This document shows positions 35,465 through 43,631 of a stretch of DNA of 50,501 nt, piece by piece. The stretch is taken from NCBI GenBank assembly GCA_026394605.1, contig JAPKXY010000013.1, positions 1-50,501 of the forward strand. Reading direction: 5' to 3'. The notes beneath the pieces were generated by a model. The model had not been told where the DNA came from and ran no database searches. It worked only from the letters and a program-made list of their open reading frames with translations. The translations under genes and the position numbers were made by a program. Each line of letters opens with the position of its first letter. The first letter of the stretch is position 1. Source of the stretch: Methanoregula sp. (GTDB lineage Archaea > Halobacteriota > Methanomicrobia > Methanomicrobiales > Methanospirillaceae).

Positions 35465-36394
35465 ATGACTCAGGACCGATCGTCCCAGCTGGTGACAAGT
35501 GTCATGATTACCGCAGGGTTCGAGGTTTCCGAGCGCTTTTCCATCCGCCCCAGGAGCTTTGATCTCATCGCCCGAAGGAACGGGACGATGCTCGTCATCA
35601 AGGTCGTCTCCCACATCGACAGCGTGAGTGACGATGTGGCATTTGACCTTGAGATCATAGCACGCCACCTCCGCGGCATTCCGCTGATTGTCGGGGAGCG
35701 CGCACGAGATGCGGAGCTGGAGCGCGGGGCTGTGTATATCCGGTATGGTATCTATGCGGTCAGCGTGTCAACGCTCTATGACTTTTTTGTCGAGAAGATC
35801 CCGCCACTTGTCTATGCGTCGCCCGGTGGGTTGTATGTAAACATCAATGGTGAAATCCTCCACGACATGCGCGAGCGGCGAGGGATGTCGCTGGGGGATC
35901 TTGGGCACCTGCTCGGGGTTTCGCGCCGGACAATCAGCAAGTATGAGAGTGGCATGGGTACGACACTCGATGTAGCCATCAAGATCGAGGAGGTCTTTGA
36001 TGCCGGCGTGGTCGAGTCCATCGACCTGCTCAGCCACGAGCCCAAAAAAGAGAAGGAACCGGTTCAACAGAAAGAGCAAACGGAGCGTTCCAATCCCATA
36101 GGGTTTCTCGAAGAGCTCGGTATGAAGCTGCACACGCTCCGTGGCGCGCCGTTCCAGGCGCTGGTCACTTTTAACGAGCATACGATCTTCACGGGATACG
36201 GGACGGCGCAGAAGGTGGTCAAGCGCGCCGCCCTCATCGGCAATCTTTCGCAGATCGCAAAGAAACACGCGATGTGCGTCATCACCGATTACCACAAACA
36301 GAAGAAGATCGGCAGAACGCTCGTAATTGGTGAGGACCGGCTCCACTATCTCCGCGACGGTTCCGAGCTGATCGATCTGATCGGCGACTCATAA
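35465..36394 (+). CDS. COG1395-type HTH regulator with nuclease-like domain
   Basis: A 309-residue protein from ATG 35465 ([19 protein letters not shown]). The N-terminal domain ([23 protein letters not shown]) resembles the restriction-endonuclease-like fold. A Cro/XRE HTH follows ([26 protein letters not shown], residues ~140-170). The C-terminal ~90 residues ([18 protein letters not shown]...) are separate. This is the conserved archaeal family often annotated as putative HTH-type regulator. It lies upstream of the thermosome gene on the same strand; the target genes are unknown. Confidence 0.85.
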   Translation: MTQDRSSQLVTSVMITAGFEVSERFSIRPRSFDLIARRNGTMLVIKVVSHIDSVSDDVAFDLEIIARHLRGIPLIVGERARDAELERGAVYIRYGIYAVSVSTLYDFFVEKIPPLVYASPGGLYVNINGEILHDMRERRGMSLGDLGHLLGVSRRTISKYESGMGTTLDVAIKIEEVFDAGVVESIDLLSHEPKKEKEPVQQKEQTERSNPIGFLEELGMKLHTLRGAPFQALVTFNEHTIFTGYGTAQKVVKRAALIGNLSQIAKKHAMCVITDYHKQKKIGRTLVIGEDRLHYLRDGSELIDLIGDS

Positions 36395-36396
36395 TG

Positions 36397-36405
36397 TTTA
36401 TATAG
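36397..36405 (+). promoter_or_regulatory. TATA box of the thermosome gene
   Basis: TTTATATAG about 45 bases before the ATG. A Shine-Dalgarno, GGTGAG (36435-36440), lies three bases before the ATG, so this gene has a short leader, unlike many others here. Confidence 0.6.
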
Positions 36406-36443
36406 AACCACAAACCAATTTTAGTGCTAAAAGTGGTGAGACT

Positions 36444-38102
36444 ATGTCACAACAGCTTGGAGGTCAACCTATCCTTATCCTCAAAGAGGGCAGTTCACGC
36501 ACGCGTGGACGCGATGCACAGGGTATGAACATCACCGCCGCGAAGGCGGTAGCGAGTGCCGTGCGCACAACCCTCGGTCCGAAAGGCATGGACAAAATGC
36601 TCGTCGACACTATTGGTGACGTCGTGATCACAAACGATGGCGTTACAATATTAAAAGAGATGGACATCGAGCACCCGGCAGCAAAGATGATGGTCGAAGT
36701 CGCAAAGACCCAGGATGATGAGGTCGGCGATGGTACCACGACCGCTGTCGTCATCGCAGGCGAACTGTTAAAGAAAGCAGAGGATCTTCTCGAACAGGAT
36801 GTCCACCCGACCATCATCGCTGCCGGCTACCGGCAGGCAGCCGAGAAGGCACAGGAATTTTTAAAAGATATTTCTATCGACGTGAAGGCAACGGACAAGG
36901 CGATGCTCAAAAAGATCGCAGAGACCGCGATGACCGGCAAGGGTGCCGAGGCATCAAAGGACGAGCTCTGTGAGCTTGTCGTCAAAGCGGTCACCATGGT
37001 TGCCGATGAAGATGGCACCGTCGACATTGACAACATCAAGGTCGAGAAGAAGTCCGGGGGATCGGTCGACGACTCCGAAATCGTCGAGGGCGTGCTGGTT
37101 GACAAAGAGCGTGTCCATCCATCAATGCCAAAGAAGGTAACGAACGCGAAGATCCTTCTTCTCAATGCAGCGGTCGAATTCAAGAAGACCGAGGTCGACG
37201 CCGAGATCAACATCACCAGCCCCGACCAGCTGCAGGCATTCCTCGATGAAGAGGAGCGCATGGTCAGGAATATTGTCGACAAGATTATCGCAAGCGGTGC
37301 AACCGTCCTCTTCTGCCAGAAGGGCATTGATGATATCGCACAGCACTACCTCGCAAAGGCAGGCATCTTTGCCGCACGCCGCGTGAAAAAGAGCGATATG
37401 GAGAAGCTTGCCCGCGCAACCGGAGGCAGCCTCGTCTCATCCATTGATGCAATCAACAAGGAAGAGCTCGGCAAGGCCGGTATTGTTGAAGAGCGCAAGG
37501 TTTCCGGCGAAGAGATGACCTTTGTTGAGCAGTGCAAGAACCCCAAGGCTGTTTCCATCATCGTCCGTGGCGGAACCGAGCATGTTGTTGACGAGCTCGA
37601 GCGCGCCATCCACGATGCACTCCGCGTTGTCGGTGTTGTTTTCGAAGACCACAAGGTCGTCGCCGGTGGAGGTGCACCCGAGACTGAGCTCTCGCTCAGA
37701 CTCCGCGAGTATGGCGCAACCGTTGGCGGCAGGGCACAGCTGGCGATCGAGGCATTTGCAGCCGCACTTGAGATTATCCCGCGCACTCTTGCAGAGAATG
37801 CAGGACTCGATCCCATCGATATGCTTGTCGAAATCAGGGCAGCCCACGAGAAGGGCAAGAAGACGTTCGGTCTGGATGTATTTGCGGGCAAGGCGGCTGA
37901 CATGCTGAAGGCAGGGGTTGTCGAACCGCTCCGTGTCAAGACCCAGGCGATCTCCTCCGCCGCAGAAGCGGCAGTCATGATCCTCCGCATCGACGATGTG
38001 ATAGCATCGTCCAGGTCCCCCGCAGGACCCGAGGGCGGTATGCCCCCTGGCGGTATGGGCGGTATGGGTGGCATGCCCCCCGGTGGCATGGGCGACTATT
38101 GA
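36444..38102 (+). CDS. ths: Thermosome subunit (group II chaperonin)
   Basis: A 552-residue ATP-dependent folding chaperone of the cytosol. Motifs: [34 protein letters not shown], and the ATPase site [14 protein letters not shown]. The segment near residue 380 ([20 protein letters not shown]) and [13 protein letters not shown] are conserved. The C-terminal tail is Gly-Met rich ([17 protein letters not shown]), as in group II chaperonins facing the cavity. Strong promoter and ribosome site. Downstream there is a long T-tract (38120-38128). Confidence 0.97.
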   Translation: MSQQLGGQPILILKEGSSRTRGRDAQGMNITAAKAVASAVRTTLGPKGMDKMLVDTIGDVVITNDGVTILKEMDIEHPAAKMMVEVAKTQDDEVGDGTTTAVVIAGELLKKAEDLLEQDVHPTIIAAGYRQAAEKAQEFLKDISIDVKATDKAMLKKIAETAMTGKGAEASKDELCELVVKAVTMVADEDGTVDIDNIKVEKKSGGSVDDSEIVEGVLVDKERVHPSMPKKVTNAKILLLNAAVEFKKTEVDAEINITSPDQLQAFLDEEERMVRNIVDKIIASGATVLFCQKGIDDIAQHYLAKAGIFAARRVKKSDMEKLARATGGSLVSSIDAINKEELGKAGIVEERKVSGEEMTFVEQCKNPKAVSIIVRGGTEHVVDELERAIHDALRVVGVVFEDHKVVAGGGAPETELSLRLREYGATVGGRAQLAIEAFAAALEIIPRTLAENAGLDPIDMLVEIRAAHEKGKKTFGLDVFAGKAADMLKAGVVEPLRVKTQAISSAAEAAVMILRIDDVIASSRSPAGPEGGMPPGGMGGMGGMPPGGMGDY

Positions 38103-38119
38103 ATCAATAATCCTTCCAG

Positions 38120-38128
38120 TTTTTTTTT
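38120..38128 (+). terminator. T-tract after the thermosome gene
   Basis: Nine T starting 18 bases after the stop codon, followed by another T5. Confidence 0.55.
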
Positions 38129-38218
38129 AAAGTCATTTTTATTTGTGGCTCTGAAAAAACTCATTTCATTCAATCTTTTTTCTAACCTTGTTACTTGGCT
38201 ATCGCATTGTGGGGGAGT

Positions 38219-38244
38219 CTGCCGTGACAAAAAAGTCAGGGCAG
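38219..38244. repeat. Hairpin in the AT-rich spacer
   Basis: CTGCC-g-TGAC-AAAAAA-GTCA-g-GGCAG: a 9-bp stem with one internal mismatch and an A6 loop. It lies between the thermosome gene and the end of the broken minus-strand gene. No T-tract follows. Confidence 0.45.
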
Positions 38245-38270
38245 GCTTGAGAGAATTGCCTGAATGACAA

Positions 38271-38710
38271 TTATGGAATTGCCACAGCGGTGGGGCTGAG
38301 GCAGTTGCCGATGAGTCGAAACAAATTGGATTGTTTCTTGAGTCTGCCCTTCACTTCGTGAACGGCAACCAAGTCAAAACCATTTTCAATAATTTTTCCA
38401 ATCAATCCCCGCTTTACAGCGACGATTGATTCCCCCAAGAGCGTTATGAAATAGTTTCTTAAGCATTTTTCCAGAGCCCAATTTGTCAGGTTTTTAAATA
38501 ATCACTATCAATAACAACCAATTCATGATTTAATCGCTGCCAATGGAACTTTTTTACGGTCATCTCTGTGGCGTTGTCGAAATTCTCTTGCGTGCAGTAC
38601 AGGGCGAGCGGATCGTTCTGTTCCCTGCTGCTGATATATACCACCCGTAAAAGGGCTTTTTTAAAAAAAAAATATGCAACAGGTTCATTTATCCGAACGT
38701 TTACGTACCA
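38271..38710 (-). pseudogene. Broken minus-strand gene of unknown function
   Basis: Two frames read like one protein. The first part (ALLRVVYISSREQNDPLALY through ELVVIDSDYL) runs to a stop near 38486. One base shifted, the sequence goes on as LTNWALEKCLRNYFITLLGE through LIGKIIENGFDLVAVHEVKG to a stop at 38271. The switch is at an A5 run, so a single-base indel would restore about 130 residues. No start codon of good quality is seen at the 5' end, which runs into a T10/A6 stretch and the promoter of the next gene. I do not recognise the family. The region is AT-rich compared with its neighbours, as in acquired DNA. Confidence 0.5.
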
Positions 38711-38713
38711 CAC

Positions 38714-39076
38714 ATGAGCGACCGGTTTATCTTCACAACCAGCCAAACTAACTGCCACCACTGCAAACAGGTTGCCGACCATATCATCAAGGTGGTACCT
38801 TACAAGGCAGAGGTCGCGTGCGCCAACTGCGGGTCAACCCGCGTCTTTATCCCCCGGATCCAGGATGTGAGCCAGCCCGGTGCGTTCACCCCCATCAGCT
38901 GCCATGATATATGGGAACTGAAAAGCGATGCGGAGTGCCGGAACTGCCATGTCACCGGTCCCCACGATCTCGTGATCGCCTGCCGGCACCTCACAGTCCA
39001 TTGCCGGAACTGCAAGTTTACCCATTTCTACAAACTTGATATTGAGTTTATCGCAAAGGATGAGCTGAAAGTGTAG
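38714..39076 (+). CDS. Cys-rich zinc-binding protein, unknown
   Basis: A 120-residue protein with four CxxC pairs: CHHC, CANC, CRNC and CRNC, plus single Cys/His (ISCHDIW, CRHLTVHC). They suggest two or more zinc ribbons. There is no membrane segment. A TATA-like CATTTATC lies about 25 bases before the ATG, so the transcript is probably leaderless. I do not recognise a named family. Confidence 0.78.
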   Translation: MSDRFIFTTSQTNCHHCKQVADHIIKVVPYKAEVACANCGSTRVFIPRIQDVSQPGAFTPISCHDIWELKSDAECRNCHVTGPHDLVIACRHLTVHCRNCKFTHFYKLDIEFIAKDELKV

Positions 39077-39116
39077 CAGGGAAAATATATCAGATTCAGC
39101 CAAAAAAAATCCATAA

Positions 39117-39123
39117 ATTTTTT
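39117..39123 (+). terminator. T-tract after the Cys-rich gene
   Basis: A run of seven T about 40 bases after the stop. Confidence 0.4.
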
Positions 39124-39178
39124 TCTTCAGCAATCTGGAGCGTTATTGATGAATAGCAAAAGGGTGGAAGGGGTTTCC

Positions 39179-39904
39179 TCACAACTCTCCATGTGCTGAT
39201 AATACCGGGTAATGAGACATATATTCTCCAAGGACTGCCCCAATCTTTCTTTTAAGTACAGGATTTTTTGTAATCAGGAAAAAAACAATTTCATTATCGG
39301 TTATCGTCACCGGATCCTGCCCGGTGAGCTGGTTGAGTTGAGAACATCGAAATTTAATATACTCATTATGGGGTTTCCTTGGAAAATGCTGGTAAATCAT
39401 CATGATTGAATGATTGTCCATGCGGTCATGGATTTTTTTTACTTCATAAAAGAGCAGGTGCTTCTTTGAAGGTTTACGTTCTTCTAGGCCGATGTCGGGA
39501 TCGAGAAAGATCAGGGATTTTGTCGGGAACTTTTCAAAGAGGGAGGCGAAATAGTGCTCCCGCTGCGCATGGGAAAATTTGTGACGGTCGAAAATATCAA
39601 TCATAATATTTTCTTTTTTAAACAACGAGTGGATACCCCTGAAATATTCAAGGTCGTTATCAATCTCCTGCAGCCGCGCCATATGGAGAACCAGCTCCAT
39701 ATTTTTGCTGCCCCCCTTTCCGTTCTTCACTGCCTGGGCAAGATCCTTTTTTGCGTTTTTCTTCTGTCCTTTAGTTTCATCATCCTCCGTCAGCATTGGC
39801 ACGAATGTGAAGCTGTCCAGTTCCGGGAGATTTTTCATGATATTGCAGACCAGATCAAGCTTAAAGAGATCCCGCGTGTCCCCAAAGAATTTCCGGTTCA
39901 TCAA
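39179..39904 (-). CDS. Orphan protein, possible methyltransferase-like fold
   Basis: A 241-residue protein. The start MNRKFFGDTRDLFKLDLVCNIMK and the later strand SLIFLDPDIGLEERKPSKKH followed by MIYQHFPRKPHNEY recall a Rossmann domain with an acidic strand end, as in some nucleic acid modifying enzymes. The family is not identified. It is Lys-rich in the first half (ETKGQKKNAKKDLAQ) and more AT-rich than its neighbours, hinting at transfer. Confidence 0.65.
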   Translation of the reverse strand: MMNRKFFGDTRDLFKLDLVCNIMKNLPELDSFTFVPMLTEDDETKGQKKNAKKDLAQAVKNGKGGSKNMELVLHMARLQEIDNDLEYFRGIHSLFKKENIMIDIFDRHKFSHAQREHYFASLFEKFPTKSLIFLDPDIGLEERKPSKKHLLFYEVKKIHDRMDNHSIMMIYQHFPRKPHNEYIKFRCSQLNQLTGQDPVTITDNEIVFFLITKNPVLKRKIGAVLGEYMSHYPVLSAHGEL

Positions 39905-39998
39905 TCAATCCTCATGCGGTGAGTTTCGGGCGGGGAGTAAAAAAGATTATGTAATCGATACCATCGCGAACTAGTCTGATAGTACTGATACAGGATGC

Positions 39999-40250
39999 TC
40001 ACGTCTCCTCCCTCACCATCTCAATCGCCTTTTTCGGGCACTCGTTGGCACAGATGCCGCAGCCCTTGCAGAAGTTCAGATCCACGTTGAGTTCCTCGTC
40101 GATCGCTGCATCCGGGCAATACATCTGGCAGAGCCCGCACTGGTTGCACTTCTCCGTATCGATAACCGGACGAAACACCCGCCACGAACCGGTCCTGCCA
40201 GCCGCCCCCGTCGTCGGTTTGCTCAGGGCAAGGCGCGCCCGCCCGCTCAT
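39999..40250 (-). CDS. porD: Pyruvate synthase delta subunit (ferredoxin)
   Basis: An 83-residue protein with two [4Fe-4S] motifs, CNQCGLCQMYCPDAAI and CKGCGICANECPKKAI. The N-terminal ~30 residues form a small strand region typical of PorD. It passes electrons between the thiamine site and ferredoxin. It overlaps porG by four bases and is the last gene of the operon. Confidence 0.94.
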   Translation of the reverse strand: MSGRARLALSKPTTGAAGRTGSWRVFRPVIDTEKCNQCGLCQMYCPDAAIDEELNVDLNFCKGCGICANECPKKAIEMVREET

Positions 40251-40774
40251 ATGACCACCTCCCGGTATGCAGCATCGGCAGCTCTCACATTGCGCTCATC
40301 GGTAAATACCTCAGTAATTGCCTTCTTTGCAGAATTCTGCGATATGATCCCGATTCTTGCAAGTGCGCCCAGCACCGAAGTATCAAGGATCGGGCTGCCC
40401 GCCATGATGAGATTTTCCCTGAGCGCGATCCCGGTGAGATCAACGCTGCAGGTCCTGTATCCCGCAAATTCCCGCGTGTGAGCACTGTTGATCAGAATCG
40501 TGCCGCCGGCTTTTAACCCGCTTAACACATCGACAACACCCACGAGGCTCGCATCCAGGACCACAACGAGATCGGGCGTTCGGATCTGGCTGTATACCCT
40601 GACGGGCCTGTCATCGATCCGGACGAACGAGACGACCGGTGCCCCGCGCCGTTCCGCCCCGTAGAACGGGCACGCACTCGCGTACTTGCCATCGCGGATT
40701 GCGGCAATTGCCAGAAGCCGGGCTGCGGTCACCCCCCCCTCGCCGCCGCGGGAGTGGATCCTGACCTCAAACAC
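40247..40774 (-). CDS. porG: Pyruvate synthase gamma subunit
   Basis: A 175-residue protein. The start RIHSRGGEGGVTAARLLA is the family signature, then YASACPFYGAERRGAPVVSFVRI. It starts at GTG 40774, inside the end of porA (8-base overlap). The gamma subunit helps bind CoA in the alpha-beta-gamma-delta enzyme. Confidence 0.95.
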   Translation of the reverse strand: MFEVRIHSRGGEGGVTAARLLAIAAIRDGKYASACPFYGAERRGAPVVSFVRIDDRPVRVYSQIRTPDLVVVLDASLVGVVDVLSGLKAGGTILINSAHTREFAGYRTCSVDLTGIALRENLIMAGSPILDTSVLGALARIGIISQNSAKKAITEVFTDERNVRAADAAYREVVI

Positions 40775-41879
40775 CGGGCGTCACCCCGAACCAGGACTCT
40801 TCGCCAATGCGGCGGTTTTTTATAAAACCTGCGATATCGTCGTAGGTGACTTCCTGTCCGCCCAGCCCGGCAATCACGCTGCAGACATCGATATGGTTCT
40901 TTGCCTTAATCTCGTGTGCGAGCACCCCCCCAAAGCCGAAGGAGTAGTCCCGGTCGATGACCACGACCTCCCTGCCGGCGAGATCCAGCTTCGGGAAAGG
41001 ACGCAGCCACCGGACACGCATCGACCCCGCCTTTATCCCTTCGCTGCGCAGGGCATCAATCGCGACCTCTGCCTCCTTGCCGAGCGTGCCCAGCGAGACG
41101 ACAACCGCGTCTGCGTCATCGCACCGGTAGTCATCGGTAAACCCGTACTTCCTGCCAAACCTCCGTGCGAACTCTGCCTGTGTCTGTCCGATCACGTTCA
41201 CTGAGTCACGCATCGAGCGCTCGATATCCCAGCGGAATTTGTAGTACTGGTCGGGTCCGGTGAGCGGACCGTAAGCGATGGGATTTTGCGGGTCGATTGC
41301 ATGCGGGAGGTGCAGCGGCGGTATGAAGTCACCGCAGTCAACTGTTTCCAGTGGCTGCATGTCATGACTCAGCAGGAACCCGTCGAGGTTCACCATGACG
41401 GGCAGCAGCACGTCATTATGTTCAGCGATACAAAATGCCATCAGCGTCGTGTCGTACGCTTCCTGCACCGTGCCCGTGTATACCTGGAGCCAGCCGGTGT
41501 CCCGCTCCTGGATCGCATCGGTATGCTCTGCCCAGATATTCCAGCCCGGACCGAGCGCACGGTTCACATTTGCCATCACAACGGGGAGGCGTGCGCCAGC
41601 CGCCCAGTTCGTCATCTCGTGCATATAGAGAAGACCCTGCGAGCTGGTAGCGGTGAATGTACGTGCTCCTGTGGCGCTCGCGCCAATACAGGCAGCCATT
41701 GCGGAATGCTCGCTCTCCACCGGGATATACCGGCTTAAAAGAACACCATGGGATACATATTCCGCAATCTGTTCGACAATGCCGGTTTGCGGGGTTATCG
41801 GGTACGCGGCGATTACCACCGGCTTTGCCTCTCTGACCGCTTCCGCCACGGCCCTGTTTCCGGTCGCAACCATCAGCAT
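40767..41879 (-). CDS. porA: Pyruvate synthase alpha subunit
   Basis: A 370-residue protein. GNRAVAEAVREAKPVVIAAYPITPQTGIVEQI is the family opening, with SEHSAMAACIGASATGARTFTATSSQGL after it. PVMVNLDGFLLSHDMQPLE is typical of the pyruvate, not the 2-oxoglutarate, enzymes. The enzyme reductively carboxylates acetyl-CoA to pyruvate with reduced ferredoxin, the entry to biosynthesis in methanogens. It overlaps porB by 7 bases and porG by 8. Confidence 0.95.
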   Translation of the reverse strand: MLMVATGNRAVAEAVREAKPVVIAAYPITPQTGIVEQIAEYVSHGVLLSRYIPVESEHSAMAACIGASATGARTFTATSSQGLLYMHEMTNWAAGARLPVVMANVNRALGPGWNIWAEHTDAIQERDTGWLQVYTGTVQEAYDTTLMAFCIAEHNDVLLPVMVNLDGFLLSHDMQPLETVDCGDFIPPLHLPHAIDPQNPIAYGPLTGPDQYYKFRWDIERSMRDSVNVIGQTQAEFARRFGRKYGFTDDYRCDDADAVVVSLGTLGKEAEVAIDALRSEGIKAGSMRVRWLRPFPKLDLAGREVVVIDRDYSFGFGGVLAHEIKAKNHIDVCSVIAGLGGQEVTYDDIAGFIKNRRIGEESWFGVTPGV

Positions 41880-42754
41880 ATGCCTTTCTCCTCCTCAGTG
41901 AGCCGCTGTATCTTTTGGGTAATCCGCTGTTTTAATATATCAAGCGCCTTTGGACTGATGCCCGCAAACCTTCCCTGAGGGGCAAGGTAATTCTCGAGCG
42001 GAATTGGGTTTTTCATTGCCGCTTTTGACGGGCTGCTGATCGCGAGCCGGCCATACTCACGTTCATAAAGTATCCACATCCCGGATTTCACCGCGAGCCT
42101 GCCGATCTCGATTGTTTTTTCAGGGGGAAACCGCCATCCGGAAGGACAGGGTACAAGAATATGGATGAAGGCAGGTCCGCGGATAGCGAGCGCCTTTTTT
42201 ACCTTTTTGAAAAGATCCTGCGGGTAGGCACTGCAGGCAGTCGCCAGGTACGGGGGATCATGTGCAGTGATGATTGCGTCGATGTCTTTCTTTTCATCGG
42301 TCTTGCCGGCAGGTGTAGTGGTCGTGCGGGCACCAAGCGGTGTTGATCCTGATCGCTGCATGCCGGTATTACCGTACTCTTCATTGTCGTAGCAGATGTA
42401 GAGAAAATCGGTGCCCCGTTCAAATGCACCGGACATCGACTGGATCCCGATATCCAGTGTTCCTCCGTCACCTGCATAGACGATTACGTTCGTTTTTTTT
42501 CCGACCGCACGGAATGCATTACTCATCCCAGATGCACACGCAGCAGCTGCCGCAAAAGCGATATTGTATACCGGAATATTCAGCGCGGTGTTCGGGTAGA
42601 TTCCCTGAATGACACTCGAGCAGCTGGCAGGTATTACAAGAACCGTATCAGGGCCTGCTCCTTTAAGCACGTACCGTAAGGAAAGCGATGAACTGCATCC
42701 TGCGCACGCTGATGTGCCCTTCAGCACATATTCTTCTTTCGGGATTTCAGTGAT
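41873..42754 (-). CDS. porB: Pyruvate synthase beta subunit, apparent AUC start
   Basis: Thiamine diphosphate-binding subunit. CAGCSSSLSLRYVLKGAG holds the first cluster Cys, and GDGGTLDIGIQSMSGAFERG is the ThDP motif. A GTG at 42727 gives 284 residues, but the frame continues upstream with TEIPKEEY, the usual lead-in to VLKGTSACAGC in this family. An ATC at 42754 would give M-TEIPKEEY and has AGGAGAGG six bases before it (42761-42768). No ATG, GTG or TTG exists in that stretch. Either ATC serves as start, GTG is used and the N-terminus is short, or there is a sequence error. First structural gene of the operon, which is in the order B-A-G-D. Confidence 0.9.
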   Translation of the reverse strand: MTEIPKEEYVLKGTSACAGCSSSLSLRYVLKGAGPDTVLVIPASCSSVIQGIYPNTALNIPVYNIAFAAAAACASGMSNAFRAVGKKTNVIVYAGDGGTLDIGIQSMSGAFERGTDFLYICYDNEEYGNTGMQRSGSTPLGARTTTTPAGKTDEKKDIDAIITAHDPPYLATACSAYPQDLFKKVKKALAIRGPAFIHILVPCPSGWRFPPEKTIEIGRLAVKSGMWILYEREYGRLAISSPSKAAMKNPIPLENYLAPQGRFAGISPKALDILKQRITQKIQRLTEEEKGIC

Positions 42755-42846
42755 GGTATCCCTCTCCTGAAATTGGTTGCGGGCGCGAAATAAGATCGCG
42801 TGCCTGTCAGAATTATCGTTGCAGCGAATAAAAAAGGTATCATAGG

Positions 42847-42996
42847 TTACACCTCTTTCACCTGGAATTGAGGGAATGGTGACACTATCTTCTCAGACAC
42901 TTTCACTCTGCACGGCCCGGGATTTATAGCCTGATACCGGTCAAGTTCTGTGTAAGGAGGGAAAGACCCCCTGACGATCCGGTATGGAGTCGTCAC
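42847..42996 (-). CDS. Possible 49-aa leader ORF before porB
   Basis: GTG at 42996 is preceded by GGGAGG (43004-43009) at an ideal seven-base distance. The product starts MTTPYRIVRGSFPPYTELDR, is rich in Pro and aromatic residues with one Cys, and has no recognised family. It ends about 90 bases before the porB start, so it could be cotranscribed as a leader gene. Support is the ribosome site, the natural composition and the position; it could still be a chance frame. Confidence 0.42.
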   Translation of the reverse strand: MTTPYRIVRGSFPPYTELDRYQAINPGPCRVKVSEKIVSPFPQFQVKEV

Positions 42997-43027
42997 ATCC
43001 GTCCCTCCCGATCTCTCTACCTTGGTG

Positions 43028-43060
43028 GTGCCCGTCCCTTGCTCAAAGGGACGCTGGCAC
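43028..43060. promoter_or_regulatory. Strong hairpin at the head of the por transcript
   Basis: GTGCC-CGTCCCTT (43028-43040), loop GCTCA, AAGGGACG-ct-GGCAC (43046-43060): 13 paired bases with a 2-base bulge. On the minus strand an A/T-rich element (AATTAAAG, about 43068-43080) precedes it, so the por mRNA may start in or just before this hairpin. On the plus strand it is followed by T-rich DNA, but no plus-strand gene ends here. Confidence 0.55.
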
Positions 43061-43145
43061 GACTCTTTTCTTTAATTTTTTTGCTTTGCAACAATCCCCT
43101 TCATAACCCTCATATATCTTTTGCGTCGATTCACTATTGTTCTCT

Positions 43146-43631
43146 ATGGTATTGCGATCGGTGAACCTTCCCGGCGTCGGAACTAAGTATGAGTTCGAGA
43201 CTGACAAAGGCGACATTGTCGCCATCTTCTTCACAAAGACCGGGACCATCCAGATGTATACCCTCCAGCAGGGCTGCAACACTCCCAGCGCCGCGGAGAT
43301 GAGCCCGATGGAGGCCCGGAGGCTCGGAAACATCCTTACCGGCGCAATCATTGAGGCGGAAGCCGAGAGCGTCGAAATTGCGTTCTCCGCGCTCGCTGAC
43401 CTGCGGATCACCATCCACACGTACCTGATCCCAAAGGAGATCACGGGCAAGACGATCGAGGATCTTCAGATCCGATCCAAAACGGGGGTCACGGTCATCG
43501 CGGTCAGCCGCAAGGATAAGAATATCATCAACCCCCCGCCATCGTTTGTCTTTGAGACCAATGATGCAGTCGTTGTTATAGGAGAGACTGACCAGCTCAA
43601 GAGGTTCGAGCGCGAAGTCATGGTGGATTAA
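43146..43631 (+). CDS. Potassium/proton antiporter regulatory subunit (KhtT-like, RCK_C domain)
   Basis: About 161 residues from ATG 43146 (MVLRSVNLPGVGTKYEFETDKG). The N-terminal half matches the KhtT-type domain. The C-terminal RCK_C domain (EITGKTIEDLQIRSKTGVTVIAVSR ... FVFETNDAVVVIGETDQLKRFE) binds a ligand to gate the partner. The stop codon overlaps the ATG of the antiporter (TAATG), so the two are translated together. Confidence 0.9.
   Translation: MVLRSVNLPGVGTKYEFETDKGDIVAIFFTKTGTIQMYTLQQGCNTPSAAEMSPMEARRLGNILTGAIIEAEAESVEIAFSALADLRITIHTYLIPKEITGKTIEDLQIRSKTGVTVIAVSRKDKNIINPPPSFVFETNDAVVVIGETDQLKRFEREVMVD

Noticed and set aside
38271-38710. The broken minus-strand gene as a transposase remnant (LALYCT resembles a motif of some IS transposases)
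   Set aside because: No DDE residues, no terminal inverted repeats and no target duplication are visible; the second half does not look like a transposase end.
42728-42906. The open frame of about 50 codons upstream of TEIPKEEY as a longer PorB N-terminus
   Set aside because: It contains no ATG, GTG or TTG, does not resemble PorB, and the ribosome site sits just before ATC 42754.
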